In this document: positions 1 through 12,067 of the stretch, piece after piece
How the letters are laid out: each line of letters begins with the position of its first letter
Position numbering within the stretch: position 1 is the first letter of the stretch
Assembly: GCA_950295325.1 (NCBI GenBank)
Contig: OX485805.1
Location: 4,960,501-5,024,500 of the forward strand
Direction of reading: 5' to 3'
Source: Polytrichum commune
Taxonomy: Eukaryota > Streptophyta > Polytrichopsida > Polytrichales > Polytrichaceae
Length of the DNA: 64,000 bases
The notes under the pieces: model-generated
The model's database searches: none
What the model saw: the letters and a program-made list of their open reading frames with translations, nothing else
What the model was told of the DNA's origin: nothing
Made by a program: the position numbers and the translations under genes

Positions 1-3000
1 GACAAAAATTTGATGTATGTTTGGAGTTGGTGCTAGAAAATAAATTCTATATCAAATCATTGAGGGTCAAACTCTTCTTGGTGTTGTATGCAAAAAAACA
101 AAAAACCAACCCCTAACCAAACTTAAATTAAAGAAGAGCTATAGCATTGGATTCTCTTAAGAAATGTAATTTCATATTGAAATGATTTCAAGTTGTGTGT
201 GTGTAGCAAGGTTGGCGAACAACTACTCAATTAAGCAGTAAAAACCCTATGAGGAGAGAGGACCCCAAATTTATAGACTAAGAATGAAAAAAAAACACAC
301 ATAATTGTGGGCAACACAAGTTAAGGTGGGTACACCTAATGCGCACAAATACCTATAATGGTTTAAAACTATGTGTACATATCCACTTCAAGAATTCATA
401 AGATAATTTTATGGCATACATAATGAGTGGGCTTGAGAAAGCTTGACTATTGGTGTTGGCTGGTCATCCACATCATTCCCCTCCATTGGTTCTTCATTCC
501 AATCAAAACCCAAATGGATTTTTGTACCCCATGTCAAATCCACCAACTTGGCCATGTTGTACTTTGCATCTACAATTTCCTCTCCTAACAATTGCAAATA
601 TTTTTCAATAAGCATGTTTTCAATTCAAAGATTCAAAGAGGAAATAAAACTTAAAAAGATTCAAAGCATGGTGAGTAGTAGAATAATCAAATTGAGAGAG
701 AACCCATTCTAAAAAGCTTATTCTAAACTTTGAATGAAGCAATTCTTTAATGATCCAAGGATTGTACCACACTTGTAACATTATGCGGTAAGAAAGAATT
801 AGTAATTGCTCAACTGCAAGGTTGAAAAACCAAATGAGTCACCCCTACCAACGTGCTTGAGGGAATCAGTAGCATAATTGTCCATAATTAAAAGTACCTT
901 TCATTTTTGAGATTTGGAATGCACATAGAGGCTAATCATCCAACTCTCAAATACATTTGTTGTCATCCATGTTGTTTGGTTTGCACACCAACGCACAAAA
1001 TTTGTTGGCAACCACCTTCCAGAGCATCTTGGGCCTAGGGATTTATAAATTATCACAACCTTCAACTTGTTAGTGCATGTTGTGTTTATAGCAAGAACAA
1101 GCATGAGACGGTCCTTTTGAATCTTGCGGCCACAAGCTTTTCCTTGAGCTAGTGTCTTGTTTGGTTGGGCTCATTTAAATAATTAAGAACTCCCTCTTTT
1201 ATACAACTACGACACCCAATAATGCGACGTTTAGAATCTCCGTTTTGTCATATTAAAGAGGTAGTTAATGCTAACCTTTCATCTATGTTATGTACATCTA
1301 AAATACATCCATTTTTACTTGGGAACTTCACTTATCATTGGGAACTTAATGAGAATTCGGGTTACTAGTGTAGAATGGGCATAGTTAGGGTTAGAGTGGC
1401 CTCCTGCCTAGCATGTTGCCTTGTACTCATGGTGATATAGTATCACTAGTATCTTGATGCTAAACATCACGCATCATTGTTGTTTAGTTTCTTAGTAGAG
1501 ACCTCTTTATGTTTTGGCGTTAATAAAATGATTAATTTTCAAAAATTCGTAGGGAATTTAAATAAGATGACAGTTGCTAACTTGGGTAGGCAACACCAAA
1601 AATCTTTGGACTCCTTTTTCAAGAATTATTGAAAACATTTGTATTTGTTTGGAGTTATAAGTCATTTCATACCATCTATATTGCTTAAACTCGTTGTACA
1701 TATATTTTTAAGCTCATATTACTTATGTTTTTTGTATTCTCTCAACAATACGACAACTTTATGCCATTTGTCATATTAATGAGAGACGACGTCTCCATAA
1801 CACGATATTTTTTTTTGGTGTGTTTCCCAATCGCGTCATACTAAAGAGGGAGAACAGTAATGCCATTGTCTTCATGAGGAGACGACTGTGCCTTTTGATC
1901 TCCACTGGAATATTATTTCACCCCGGAAGGAAGACGACCAAAGTTTCCAACATGCCCACCGTAGACCGAATTTACTTTTTTCTAGAAGGTCATTGAATTG
2001 GGTGCCACATCAGCTCCATGTCATCCTCCCTCATCTTCCTTATCTTTTGGCTTGTTTTCTTTATTGCCCGAGCTTGTCTTCATACGGTCGACCATATCTT
2101 GCACCCCAAATTTGACCGCTTATTTATGATTTTTTTTTTTCTTTCTTTCTTTCTTTCAATATGCTATTTTTATGACAACATGAGCATGAGTATGCGCATA
2201 CCTTGTTTTGAAATTTTTGGATTAGATTATAAGAGTTGTATAAACCGAAATAATACAATAAATCATAACACTTATGCATCAAATTCAAACATCATAACAC
2301 TTCCACAAACTATGTAACGTATTTATACGAACACCATGGTAAAGTCAAACTTAGCTCTCGTATCTAGACATGGAATTTTGGATAGAAAACGTGTAATTGA
2401 AACCTTTAGTTATGTAGAACTAGTAGATTCAATTAAACAAACAACTATTGCATATTGGAATAGAAAAAGTAGACTCGGAGAATTTTCATTTCAATCGTTG
2501 AACTTATCATAAACAATTGAAACCGTCTTCAAGATAAACTTCAAGTTTGACTGTCAAAAAAGCCCCAAGGGGGGGGGGGGGCTCCTTAGGCAATAAAGGG
2601 TTATTATTATTAACATCACTTGCCTTTTTGGGCACATCCTTGCCCCCATCCAATCACCATGTCTACCAAAGAAGCTTAGGACTCATCAACGTCCCCCTTC
2701 CATTCAAAGCCGGCCCTCCAACTAGACTGACCTTGTTTGGGACGTGTTTTGGTGTGTTTATTTTTTTCTTTTTCTTTTGTGGTTGGAGGCGACCCCACTT
2801 TGAGACTCGGTGGTGGCTCCTCTTCTCATTGTCACGTGGCCAAAAGGACGTATAAAGAGAAGTCCACAAGTGATCCAAACACTACACGAGGGGTTAGGGA
2901 CACCACTCGAGTCAATGACATCCACCCTAGTGTTGTGGGTCTTGGCTATTGGTCTAATGCACCGGCCGGTCTAATATGGAAGCTCCTCTACTTCTCACCT

Positions 3001-3103
3001 ACTAGTACAACATGACCGTTAGCGGCTACTTTATGGTGTTCGTTTTGCTTTTTTGAATATACTATACATGTATGCATTGAAGAGCGATTTTTTTGGATGT
3101 TGA
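1..3103. other. Gene-free AT-rich flank
   Basis: I see no gene here. The open frames are short (at most about 100 codons), overlap each other on both strands and show no recognisable domain. A run of 13 G occurs at 2569-2581. No tRNA or rRNA is visible. Confidence 0.6.
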
Positions 3104-3456
3104 GGGTTAGTTTAGACGACGATGAAGAAGTGCACTGGTTAGTCAAGAATTTTAGCCCAAGACAAGGTTATTTGAGGCACCGGTTGTTGGAGATTCTTTG
3201 GAGGTCAAGTTTATGGTCCAAGGGTTTGGGGTTGCCCGACAAACTTGACCTCCTGAGAACTCCCTAGCAAAAAGTGTTGCCATGATGGTGGCCATGTCAT
3301 TTTTTCATCCATGCTCGAAGCTTGTCCGTTGGAGAAGTCTTGGATGTAGTGTAAACCTCGGTGGGTAAAGAACCCATATTTGATAACCAATATTATGCTC
3401 CATTCCCCTCTTTTTTTTTGACCGGTGCACTTCTTCACCATAATCTAAACATGCCC
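3104..3456. mobile_element. PIF/Harbinger-like non-autonomous element (about 350 bp)
   Basis: The two ends are inverted copies of each other over about 45 bp. The left end reads GGGTTAGTTTAGA and the right end, reverse-complemented, reads GGGCATGTTTAGA; both continue into GTGAAGAAGTGCAC-type sequence. The flanking triplets (TGA left, TAA right) are close to the TWA target of PIF/Harbinger but not identical. There is no transposase frame, so it is non-autonomous. Superfamily assignment is inferred from the GGGC start and the TIR style shared with the elements at 25453 and 49760. Confidence 0.6.
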
Positions 3457-3611
3457 TAAAGTCTCCATGTGGAGGACTCATGGTCAAATATGACCTTGTG
3501 TAAAACGAAGTGGGGCTACCACACGTTTCTCAATGAATGAGAGGTTTTAGAAAGCAGTAGGCATGGTCACTAATCATTGGTGTCATCTGGCCCTAAGTCA
3601 ATACAAGAGGG

Positions 3612-3848
3612 AGAGATGCAATTGTTGCATATGAGTATAGTACCTCTCATAATCCAACATAAAGCCCTCAAATGATATGTAGTGCCAAAGACTGCTTTTT
3701 AAAGCTTGTATGACACCGTTTTAAAATTCAAAGATCATGAATTGGTCTAGTCCAAGTCATTTGAGATGAATTGGCCACAAACCTATTTGGAGTTGAGTGT
3801 TTATGTGGGATGGATGAGAGATAATAACACTCATAATGTCCTCTCTTC
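3612..3848. mobile_element. MITE family M1, copy 1
   Basis: About 235 bp with inverted ends containing GCATATGAGTATAGTACCTC on the left and, on the right, the inverse of a GAGAG...CATCCCACATAAA arm. The same arms and internal sequence (CAAGTCATTTGAGATGAAT region) recur at 9955-10190 and 26236-26465. It has no coding capacity. This is the most diverged of the three copies. Confidence 0.6.
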
Positions 3849-4257
3849 ATGCAAGAGTGTTTGAACTAGATAGACGAGATAGGTTGTGAGCCACTTGGAA
3901 CTTTTAATGCACATAATACCACAATTAAAGTATGTTGACATCAGGTTTGTGTTTGAGAAACTTGAGGTCCAAAACATCCCTTAGTGGACCTTATTTTATG
4001 TCCTTCAAATATGTGTCATTGTGAATTGAGGGACCTAGCTCGAAGAGCAAGATATCCACCTTTGACCAAACCTTGGAGGGTTTTGATCTTGATTGATTAC
4101 AAATGAGATAATTATTATTATCCTTTTATGGACGAGCGCGAGTCACCCTTGAGCTCATAACTTACAAGGACTAGAATCTACAAGAGACACATGATTGAAC
4201 CAACTATATTTGGAGGTCCATATCTTGTGCTCTTTTGCTTCTAAACCCGACTATAAC

Positions 4258-4668
4258 AAGAAAACGGTAGAACCGTGAGGCTCTGTCCTTTACTATGAAA
4301 GACTACAATTGTAGATGTCCACTTTGCTCATGCCAATCCATGGCTATTCACTATACCAAACCTTCCTTGGATTTTGTGCACCTTCTTCTCAAATGCGGGT
4401 CAAGGATTGAAGCTACTCATTACCCGAATTTTTTTAAATGAATAATCTAGAATTGCCGAAATAATTATAGTTAACTAGATTTCTTCCAATGCATTCAACT
4501 CTCTCTCTCTCTCTAGAGAGAGAATCCACATTAAATAAAGTGGACCAAAAATAATAAGAACAAGTAACGTTCAAGTGTGAACGCAAAGTGGTTAGGAAAT
4601 TTGCTCTTGAAACGAAGAAGTTGATGCATAGACTCTGTCCTCCATACAGAGCCAATAAAGGCACACTT
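4258..4668. repeat. Dispersed repeat R1, copy 1
   Basis: A block of about 410 bp that is nearly identical to 44457-44873, beginning CAAGAAAACGGTAGAACC and ending at CAGAGCCAA. GGCTCTGT lies near the left end and its complement ACAGAGCC at the right end, suggesting short terminal inverted repeats. No protein is encoded. It contains a CT/GA microsatellite at about 4499-4531 that copy 2 lacks. Confidence 0.7.
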
Positions 4669-4699
4669 CCATGAGCTAACCATCTCGGAGAAATCCACT

Positions 4700-7600
4700 A
4701 ATTCAATAAAAATCGATCTCCATCCATATGGAAGTGTGCTTATTTTTGTCCGAAGAATGATAGCTGGCATAATTGCATGGAGAGGTTGAAGTTGGATAAA
4801 GGAGAATTGATCATTGTTTTTTCTTCTAAAATTAGAATTTGACTTTAGATTTGCATAAACATGTCGATGTGGATCAAAAATTGTCGAATTTTACATTATA
4901 AAATGTTTATGACGGCATACAATTATTATCTAGACATCCTCACAATTTTCATAAATGTTTTGAGTTTATTTTGGTTAGTATAAAAAGTCAACACATAAAG
5001 GTCAATATGTTACTCATACAAAAGTAAAACTAGATAAATGGAATGATGGCCACACCCGACTTGCATGTTTGACAGACAACAATGCAAATATGATCTCTCT
5101 CACATGTCTCCTCCCCGGTCCTCCCCCGACTCCATTGTGGAAGTGCTTGGCAAACAAAATGTTGGGAGATCATGTCCAAAGATTTACCGACATCAATAGA
5201 AGAGTTTAGATTCCTTTGCCATAACGGTCAACACAAGTCTACACTTAGAAGTACACCGATGGAACACATATATTTAGACATGCAACGATATCCATGTTTG
5301 AGATTAGCAATGTTAGATGATTTTACTCTTGTGTTCATAAGTTAGAGCCCAACCCCAAACCCAAACCCAAAAGGGGCCAGTTGCGAGCGAGGAGGCCTCT
5401 CTCTCTCTCGCTCGTAATAAACATGGTTGGAAGCAATTTGTACCTTTTAAAAAATAGCGGGGTTGGCACTATGGTGTAGGATTGCTAGTTTTTTTTGAAC
5501 GATAATGTAATGATAATGTAATGACATTTCTGATCAATCATGATACGACCCACAATTAGGATGAGATTCGTAAGGATTAGTTCCCATGCAAGCCACTCGC
5601 CCACCAGATTCTAGTGGGCGAGCGGCCTACATGGAAACTAACCCCCCAAAAAAATCTCAAACTTGGATGGCCAGGCTGTGGGACGCATCCACTTTGGATG
5701 AAAAATGACAGGTGTCAGCTAGATTAGGATTAAAAATATCCAAGGAAGGAAGCACCTACGAACTTCTTAACCAGCAAGCTGCCCGCGGGAAGGAAGGGGG
5801 AAAAAGTAAAAGGAAGTGGGCGGGCCCCACCTCGAGAACGGTAGACAAGGAAGGAAGCAGTCGGGGAAGGCCGGCCAGGCGCCGCTTTCCCCCCGTCATC
5901 CTGGGTCTGACACGTCAGACGATCGTTGGTGGGCCCACCCGCCAATCATCCACGTGTACAGTCAACTCCCCAAATACTCATCACCTGGTGGATCGTGATT
6001 CGCTACTCACATTATTGGTAACTTCATTTTGCAGGAATCTATGGAATATACCTCAAATTAATAAAGGAAAGCGGAACGATCCCAACATGTAACCGGCCGG
6101 TTGGGCTTCGGAAAACCACTAGGGATCTTGACTCATTCTAACCCAAAAAACCTCCCTTCGCTGGGGATTATGTCCACAAATAGATCTTGGTCCACCACTT
6201 TTCACACTGGTACAGTCGGAGATGCCGACAGATGGTGTCAAAACTGGCCGGTGGGATTAGCCCCTCATGCCCATTTCTTAGGGTTTAGCTGCACATCCTG
6301 GTTAAGGCTTTTCGGTTAAAGTAAGTGGACCCGACTTGAATGAGTTGTATTGTGCTTGCATTGCCCAGTTTAGGGAGTTAGATAACCTGTATGAGAGCTA
6401 ATCTATCTCACGACTGCACAACCCTGTTGAGATTAAGGTTTGGATAAGTAGTTATCAAAATAGAAGTTAGCTAAGTTTTGGGACCTTGCTTTTGTGAACG
6501 AAATCTTAACTCGTCCATACCCCTAATGCTAACTAACTTCTACAAATGAGGTAGCCCAAGATTTTGTCTTGAATGTATGCCTTTCATTTTCCCCATCTCT
6601 TCTCCATTCCACTGCGAGGTGGACCACACTATTTCTTACATCGTCCTAAATTAGCATAATTACATATTGTAAATTAATATTGGGTGTAAGCATGGTAAAG
6701 TGGACAACTCTTGATCCCTACCCAATGTTAAGTGAAATTGATTCAAAACTATGCACTAACTTTGAATTTATGTGAAGAATAAATCATAGACATTTAAAAA
6801 ATAAAAATAATCCACAAAGCCAAGCAATTTATGATGACAAAAATAATTTAAAGAAAAGTCTAGATATTCTAGAAGGCGGTGCAAGTGGTGTGCAAGGAGG
6901 TGACATTGAACAAGCAACTATTTTAAATTTGTTTAAAATATGATAAATTACATTAAATTGATGGTTTTCTATGAATTTTTGTGACGATGCCCTCAAGTGG
7001 ACAATGCATTCAAGGAATATGAAAAATTCCAACTTTAACGTATTTAATTAAAATCATGAAATCTTATGTTCAAGACCATATTCAATCATTTGCTTTTGAG
7101 CATCATTTTTAATGGAAAGCTAACACAACAATAAAGGTCATCCTGAAGAAAAAAAATCCAATTTAAACAACACTCTACTACTACTTTTAGTCCTTTGACC
7201 ACAAAAATGATGGTTTTAGTGTGCCGGAGCACTATTTTGGTCCACTTTACCATGCATGCACCCTATTAAAATATCATTTAATGCTCAACATTAGATAAAT
7301 AATACGTTTTGATATAATTACACTTATTTCTTTTAATCATAATGAAACAAAAACGGTGTGGGCCACAAAATTATAATGTATCATAATTAGTGTCATGTTC
7401 AAAACTTGGGCAAGTTGAGCAAACCTTTGAGCGGTCAACCTTAACTCCTCTCTTAGATTGGTCAACCTTTGGTTAGTGGTAACTAGGATGTGCGGCCGTG
7501 TGATTGGTTAGCTCATATACGAGTTACTGTAGATGACCCCCTATTTCATCTTTACATGTGCCCAAATGTAGTTTCCATGTGGGATACAAGTGGGTTGTGA

Positions 7601-7720
7601 TGAGTGTGAGCATGACATATGGCAAATTTGGAGGGGAGAATAATTATTTTATGTTGAATAGAGAGCTCTCTATGGTAGTTGATCTCACTAACTCACATTG
7701 TTAGCTAATTCTCCCAGCTA
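4700..7720. other. Gene-free stretch with a GC-richer patch at 5.6-6.3 kb
   Basis: No gene is recognised. 5700-6320 is GC-richer than its surroundings and has overlapping open frames on both strands (the longest 126 codons), none with a known domain. The part at 6029-6175 is shared with 28205-28340 and belongs to dispersed repeat R2. The rest looks like unremarkable AT-rich intergenic DNA. Confidence 0.55.
6029..6175. repeat. Dispersed repeat R2, fragment
   Basis: A stretch containing GGAATCTATGGAATATACCT and AACATGTAACCGG that matches 28205-28340 in order and orientation, and a more diverged block at 39735-40040. No coding capacity is evident. The element type is unknown. Confidence 0.55.
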
Positions 7721-7724
7721 GGTG

Positions 7725-8085
7725 GGTGCGGTTAGGCCCTTACTAGGATGAGAAAAACCATATGATTAGGACGCTATGGTTAGCAATTTCAAATCGAGGT
7801 TGTAGCCACTTTCCTTATGATTTTTGGAGCATTTATGAATATCTCAAATTTCATAATCAAAGTGAAGATTCTTGTGCTCATTAAATGTTTACATTACCCC
7901 CCCCCCAAAATATATTGACCATTGAGCCTAGAACTACTATCATGTTTTCAGCATGTAGGCCAATCTTTTTAAAAACACATGTATGTTTGGTATCCATACA
8001 TGGATTTAAACCTGACGACATACGACTCAAATAAAGGCGTTCAAATAAGAATAAACAATCGAATAATGCATATGTACCTTACATG
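7725..8085 (+). mobile_element. MITE family M2, copy
   Basis: One of several copies of an element of about 350-385 bp with no protein. Landmarks in order are a GATTAGCAAAT-like block, TTTTTGGAGC, AAGTGAAGATTCTTGTGCTC, TTGACCATTGAGCCTAGAA, and the right end ATGTACCTTA. The best-preserved copies are in gene introns at 18489 and 34293, where both ends carry TTAAGGTAGATG-type inverted termini. This copy has a poly-C insertion near 7895. Confidence 0.65.
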
Positions 8086-8089
8086 ATAA

Positions 8090-9615
8090 GCAATGCAACT
8101 AACATTAATCCAAAATTATGAGTAAAGTGCCACACGTCACATTTGTATTCGTTGGAGAGTCTACAAAATTTCACATGTCATCTCATAATAATTAAACATT
8201 TTGGTACCAAAGTGTCAAACTTGCTTATCACCTATCCTATACAAGTAGCATTGGATTCTAAGGCTGTTGGTCCAAAAAAAGTGTTGATCTACAATGGGAA
8301 TTTGATTTAATGAATGATCAAAGTGTTTCTTTTTCTTTTTCTTCCGCTTACCTATTCCATGATTTACAATGCACGCGCACATGTGCTATGGGCCAGGTCC
8401 AACGAAATCACCATACCAGAGTTTCAAAATGCTCGACCGTCAATGACATAATACTGAATTCACATTGCATGGATGGTTTGGAACATTGATTTATACGTGT
8501 AGATGCAACGGACCGAGAAGGTGCAGGGTGACCTGAGACATCAATTCATATGCTTGGGTGCAACGGACTGGGATGGCAATATACTTACAAGGTATGTAAA
8601 CATAAACTAAGTGTCGGTTGTAAAGTGGTCAAAATGTTTTAGAACATAGCAAGTCTTTTGCATTTTATAATGCAAATCCAAGGGACTTTTTGTGTTCTCG
8701 GCCGTCTGTAAAAAACGCATGTTTTAGTCTCTCATACTTCATGCCTAGCATTTATGGTATGTAGTTAGCAGTGCCTCTCATCACTGGTCAGCTCTTACCG
8801 GTCATCAAGAACTTCACCTCTTGGGAAAGTAAAAAACAAAAAACAAAAAATGCAATGGCAATTGTTATTGCAAAGTTCAAAGCTAGGTAACATTAACCTT
8901 CTCCAAAATCATGAGTGCTTTGCTCAAGCAATTCTTACAAGATTCATGGGTTTGAGGAACAATTTAGTGGTTGGTTTAGTGGTTGCCATGAGAGGCTCTC
9001 TTTAAATTGGATTGCTTAGGGTAATTTAACAATGTTTAGATTGCTTCTTAGACTCAATCTTAATCTTTTATTCTACCTAGAGATACCTAAACTTGCTCCT
9101 ATGGAACTTGCAATGGTTCTAACACAAGTTAGACATAGGCTTCTCAACTAGACTCAATATAGGCCACATAACATTACTAAGCGGCTACATGGTGATCTCT
9201 TTCCTCATAAAGAAGGTTGCATTTATAAAACTTTGATAATCTACGTCTGCTTGTCAAAAAGTTTAAAGTTTGTAGTTTGAGTGCTCCCCATAAATGGCGA
9301 ATTCCATAATCGAAGGAGAATTATGCTCATGTGATACAAAGTCCCACGGAACGTAGCCAATAAATTGTGTAATGTTTATGCAGATTTGAGTAAGAGCCAA
9401 CGGTATTCCTCAAGCCTACCGCTTATTCTTTCTCGTTATTCGCTCAAATTGAGTCCCCATAATGGGGTAGATGTTCACCTACCATCGGGGAGGGTGGAAA
9501 TGTTGATTCCTATTCAAAGCCTGAGTTATTATTTTACTCCAAACACATATTTGTATTGTAGATCCCGGGTGTTATTTTACTAAATTAACCTCTAAATCAA
9601 CATCAAGGACCATGA
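8090..9615. other. Gene-free stretch
   Basis: No gene, RNA gene or clear repeat is recognised. The open frames are short and overlapping. Confidence 0.5.
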
Positions 9616-9618
9616 AGT

Positions 9619-9850
9619 GGTCTACACTGTTTATGGTATATAGTGTCGCTTACTGTTTGGAATTACGCTATGCTATAACTTTTTGACATAGATTTTATTT
9701 ATTTTAACCAACAAAGGTTAAATATGTTGTTTGGACATCACATGACATAAACAACTCAACTTGACCATAACTAACATTCTAAGCAAAAAACTTATAGAAG
9801 TGCGTAACTCCGAATAGCAAGTGACACTAAATACCATTTATGGTGTAGTG
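9619..9850. mobile_element. MITE family M3, copy 1
   Basis: About 230 bp with inverted arms of about 50 bp. The left arm contains TTTATGGTATATAGTGTCGC and the right arm, inverted, contains AAATGGTATTTAGTGTCACT followed by GGAGTTACGC. A second copy with the same arms is at 41292-41519. The outer termini read CACTACAC, but the element is far too short to be called CACTA on that basis alone. No coding capacity. Confidence 0.65.
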
Positions 9851-9954
9851 AGCTTAAGTTGGGATGAATCAACAACCAACCTATCAGGGGTCAATTTTTA
9901 GTATTACCCCCTCGGTAGGTGTGTGGAAACCACACCAATGACATACAAAGAGAG

Positions 9955-10190
9955 GGAGTTATCGCATATGAGCATACCCCTCATCCATCCAACATAAAAA
10001 CTCGATCCCTTGTAGATATGTGGCCAGTTCATTTCAAAATGACTTAGACTAGACAAATTCATGGCCTTTGAAGCTAAATCCAATGTCAAATCAACCAAAA
10101 ACAATAACCTCCAAGATGCATATTATTTTAAGGTTTTTTTTTTTAATGTTGGATGAAGGAGACGTACACTCATATGCGATAATGACCTTT
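9955..10190. mobile_element. MITE family M1, copy 2
   Basis: Inverted arms of about 50 bp: the left contains TTATCGCATATGAGCATACC and CATCCATCCAACATAAAAAC, and the right end contains the complement of both words in reverse order, with a longer A/T run. It is the same family as 3612-3848 and 26236-26465. It lies about 370 bp upstream of the TATA-like box of the hydrolase gene. Confidence 0.7.
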
Positions 10191-10561
10191 CTCCGTGACA
10201 TATCTTATACCATGCCCACACTAGGGGCAATCGCTCGTTCTCGGCAACAGGAGAAGCCCCTCTTGATAGGGAGAGTGCATCTCTTTCCGAAATATGCTGC
10301 TAGTAGTAAGGATCTCTCGTCCTACGCACAGTAACCTCGCTGGATGCAACGTACTGCAGTTCCGCCAACGCATACAAGACAAAAACTCCAATCAAAGATG
10401 GAAACTTTCCCACTAGATCGCCCTCTCCTAGTGTGGACATGGTAGTAGTTGATTCCGAACAAAAAAAGGGGTGGCAGCTTATTAGTATGCATGCTTGAAA
10501 CTGCCAATCACCATAGCCTTCAAACCTCGAAGCGATCAGAAGGAGCTTCCCCCAGTCAACT

Positions 10562-10719
10562 CCCTATAAAAAGAGCAGACTTCTCTCACACTCACTCAGG
10601 TGCACCTGATCACCAGAAACCAACACACACTACAGTCTGGACTGGAAATTACAGTCCAGTACTTATTACTTTTCCTGAGCGACGATCATTTCTCTGAAAT
10701 TCACCGCTGCCAGTAAAGG
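10562..10719 (+). promoter_or_regulatory. Candidate core promoter and first leader exon of the alpha/beta hydrolase gene
   Basis: CTATAAAAAG at 10563-10572 is a good plant TATA box, followed about 30 bp later by a pyrimidine-rich TCTCACACTCACTCAGG. A strong donor, AAAG|GTGAGT, sits at 10718/10719, and a plausible acceptor, CACTTTGCAG, ends at 11201. This would be a non-coding first exon spliced to the leader of the gene whose ATG is at 12068. The link to that gene is inference; no other + strand gene lies between. Confidence 0.45.
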
Positions 10720-11338
10720 TGAGTACTTTTCTTACAAGTAGAAATCACACCACACTCCCCCTCCTGCCACACTTGTCCATCTCATCTCATTCTTATTATT
10801 CTCCTTGATCTGCTTCCTCAAGATTCTGACTTCATCATCACAACTCTAGTCCACCTCTGTAACAACTCATCACAACTCCCCACATTTGTTGCTGCTTCCG
10901 ACTTCCAGTCACAGGATCAGTAAGTAAGTGAGTGAGTAAATCCTCCGGGCCACATCGGATTCATACCGTAGAAAGTGAGTATGATGCATCACTTGGGGCC
11001 TCTTGGATGATGCAGTGATCTTGGTCAGCAGTGATCGTCATCACATTTTCTCCTCAAGAGATTGATTCAACTTACGCAGCTTCCAGTAGAAGTAACAACG
11101 AACTCTGGACAGTGGTGGACTAACGCGGTGTCATCATCATCATCGTCATCGTCATCATCTCAGTTCCATTAATTCATTCTTCTTCTTCATGCACTTTGCA
11201 GACGCACTGGTCATCAAAGCCTTTCCAAATTCCGAGGTCCTAAAGTGCGTGTGCCCAGTGGAGCGTGTCAAAAGCTCAAATTTGGAGTTGATTCTGTGGT
11301 CTCAGCATTGTCGCATCTGACACAGTGACAGCAAGGTC

Positions 11339-11341
<3 letters not shown>

Positions 11342-11409
<68 letters not shown>

Positions 11410-11430
11410 AAGAGCGAGAGAGAGAGAGAG
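11342..11430 (+). repeat. GA microsatellite in the hydrolase leader
   Basis: A nearly uninterrupted (GA)n tract of about 89 bp with a few C interruptions near its 3' end, inside the presumed 5' leader. GA/CT tracts in leaders are common in plants. Open frames crossing it (Arg-Glu or Ser-Leu repeats) are artefacts of the dinucleotide repeat. Confidence 0.9.
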
Positions 11431-12067
11431 TTGGTTTGTGTTGTTGTCGGCGATGGAGTTGCTGTGGGCTGGACTGGACCATGTCCTTTGTTGAAGAGGT
11501 TTGGGTTGGCGGTTGCGTCACAACAGATTTTCCATTTCTTCGTGGTGTCAGGTAGACAGGCAATCTGTGGGAAGGAACCGGAGTTCGGGAAGCTGGAGCT
11601 TGGTGATGGACACAAATTGAGGGGTATATTTGTTCCTTTTCAGTAAATTGCAACAATCTTTGGGTGAGGGTCGGCGGGTGCGGAGATTTTGGAGCCCGGA
11701 GCTCAGTTAAGTAGTTCATAAGTGTGAAGCTTGGTGGTCACAGTTTGAGCTTTCGGCTCTACATTGGTGCATTTTTCAAAGCTTGCATTTTGGAGCGCTT
11801 GGGTTGGCTTGGGAAGTTTTGGGTTCACAGAAAATTGTTGAGAGGTTTGGGTAGCTTGGGGAGTTCTGGGTCCACAATTTTTTTTTGTTGAGCTCTAAGT
11901 TTGGGTTGGGCTTGGGCGGGAGTTTTGGATTTACACATTCTTGAGAGGCTTGGGGTTGGGGAGTTTGGATTTAGAAGAAAATTGTTGAGAGAGGTTTGGG
12001 ATTTTATAAGAATAGATTTTGGTTTGGGAGGTGTGGGGGAGATTTGAGGAGAGAGAGAGAGAGAGAG

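Noticed and set aside
9619-9850. CACTA transposon
   Set aside because: The outer word CACTACA fits, but the element is about 230 bp with 50-bp arms, no subterminal repeats and no clear 3-bp duplication.
11276-11719. Open frames of up to 147 codons on both strands across the GA tract
   Set aside because: They are Ser-Leu or Arg-Glu runs created by the dinucleotide repeat, with no domain or splice context.
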